In this document: positions 47,829 through 48,164 of the stretch, one piece after another | Numbering within the stretch: position 1 is the stretch's first letter | Layout of the letters: each line of letters begins with the position of its first letter | Source: an uncultured Collinsella sp. | Lineage (GTDB): Bacteria > Actinomycetota > Coriobacteriia > Coriobacteriales > Coriobacteriaceae | Reading direction: 5' to 3' | NCBI GenBank assembly: GCA_900541145.1 | Contig: UQIH01000017.1 | Span: 1 to 48,164 of the forward strand | Length of the DNA stretch: 48,164 nucleotides | Notes under the pieces: model-generated | What the model was told of the DNA's origin: nothing | Database searches by the model: none | What the model saw: the letters and a program-made list of their open reading frames with translations, nothing else | Program-made: the position numbers and the translations under genes

Positions 47829-48164
47829 GTCATGCCGTCGTAGCCCGCCGAGACCCAGCGGTAGATGGTCGAGGGCGACAGGTCCACCGGCCCGCCGTTG
47901 CGCGCCGCCATCTGCTCGGGCGACAGCCCCCGGCGCAGGCAGTCCCTGATGGCCTCAAGCCTCGCCGTCGCGGCGGGCTCGTCGGCGTCGATCCCGCGCC
48001 TGGACGAGACGAGCACCGAGTCCGCGCACAGCTGCGCGGCGCGGGCCTCGTAGAAGACGTGCGGGCAGCGCATGCAGCCCACCGCGCGGTAGCGGCCGCA
48101 GCCGTCGCGGCAGCGCGGCCACGCCGCCAGGCGCGGGCAGGCCGCCGACAGGTCGGTGCCGGCG
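47829..48164 (-). pseudogene. IS30 family transposase fragment, cut by the window edge
   Basis: The frame enters from beyond 48164 and reads SAACPRLAAWPRCRDGCGRY, then RCPHVFYEARAAQLCADSVL, RLEAIRDCLRRGLSPEQMAA and SPSTIYRWVSAGYDGMTN before losing the frame at the IS110 fragment. This is the Cys-rich and helix-turn-helix part that precedes the catalytic core of IS30-type transposases, in line with the related broken copy at 44546. The catalytic part is missing on this side of the junction near 47829. Whether the N-terminus is whole cannot be seen. Confidence 0.7.

Noticed and set aside
1..48164. CRISPR array
   Set aside because: No regularly spaced repeats of 24-40 bases with unique spacers were found; the only regular series is the CGATA array, with spacings far too short.

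Overview
The window looks like chromosomal DNA from a Collinsella-like member of the Coriobacteriia (gut Actinomycetota). This is an inference from high GC, actinobacterial traits (a Rho with a very long N-terminal extension, a CarD-family regulator, a SUF operon behind an Rrf2 regulator) and the kinds of insertion-sequence fragments seen. No rRNA or species marker is present.

Left part (1-14,280) is core genome: an S33-type serine peptidase, proA, an HD-domain protein, a CarD-family regulator, argS, rho, a membrane-anchored acidic protein, a VanZ-family protein, a ROK sugar kinase, a class I/II aminotransferase, then tRNA-His(GTG) and tRNA-Lys(CTT). The 3' end of tRNA-Lys and its terminator are repeated 179 bp further on, just before an isolated dinD-like gene, which looks like the scar of an integration.

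Middle part (15,560-27,000) is redox and iron-sulphur biology: an FAD-binding SDH/fumarate-reductase-like flavoprotein, a NifU-like scaffold paired with a GGGtGRT protein, an isolated Y1/REP-type transposase homologue that has lost its expected catalytic residues, and the complete operon sufC-sufB-sufD-sufS-sufU reading left. The suf operon is divergent from an IscR-like Rrf2 regulator; two near-identical 31-bp palindromes in the shared region are candidate operators. A MntA/HepT-type nucleotidyltransferase/HEPN toxin-antitoxin pair follows the regulator.

27,100-39,120 is surface biology: a secreted protein with an MPKTGD sorting motif, an AAA-ATPase/DUF1703-type protein, a GlfT-like glycosyltransferase reading left, and five GT2 glycosyltransferase genes reading right, the last being an 828-residue protein with two GT-A domains. 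Together they could build and decorate a cell-wall polysaccharide.

39,120-48,164 is an accessory region and defence graveyard: an Orc/Cdc6-like ATPase behind seven phased CGATA pentamers, a trypsin-like protease without signal peptide, a truncated IS256-type transposase abutting the 3' end of a BREX pglX gene, an unknown gene overlapping the pglX end, pieces of IS3, ISL3, IS30 and IS110 transposases, a perfect 26-2-26 palindrome that looks like an IS30-type end-to-end junction, and a translationally coupled pair of an HNH endonuclease and a minimal nucleotidyltransferase. That last pair is the best candidate for an undescribed defence or toxin-antitoxin module. No CRISPR array was seen.
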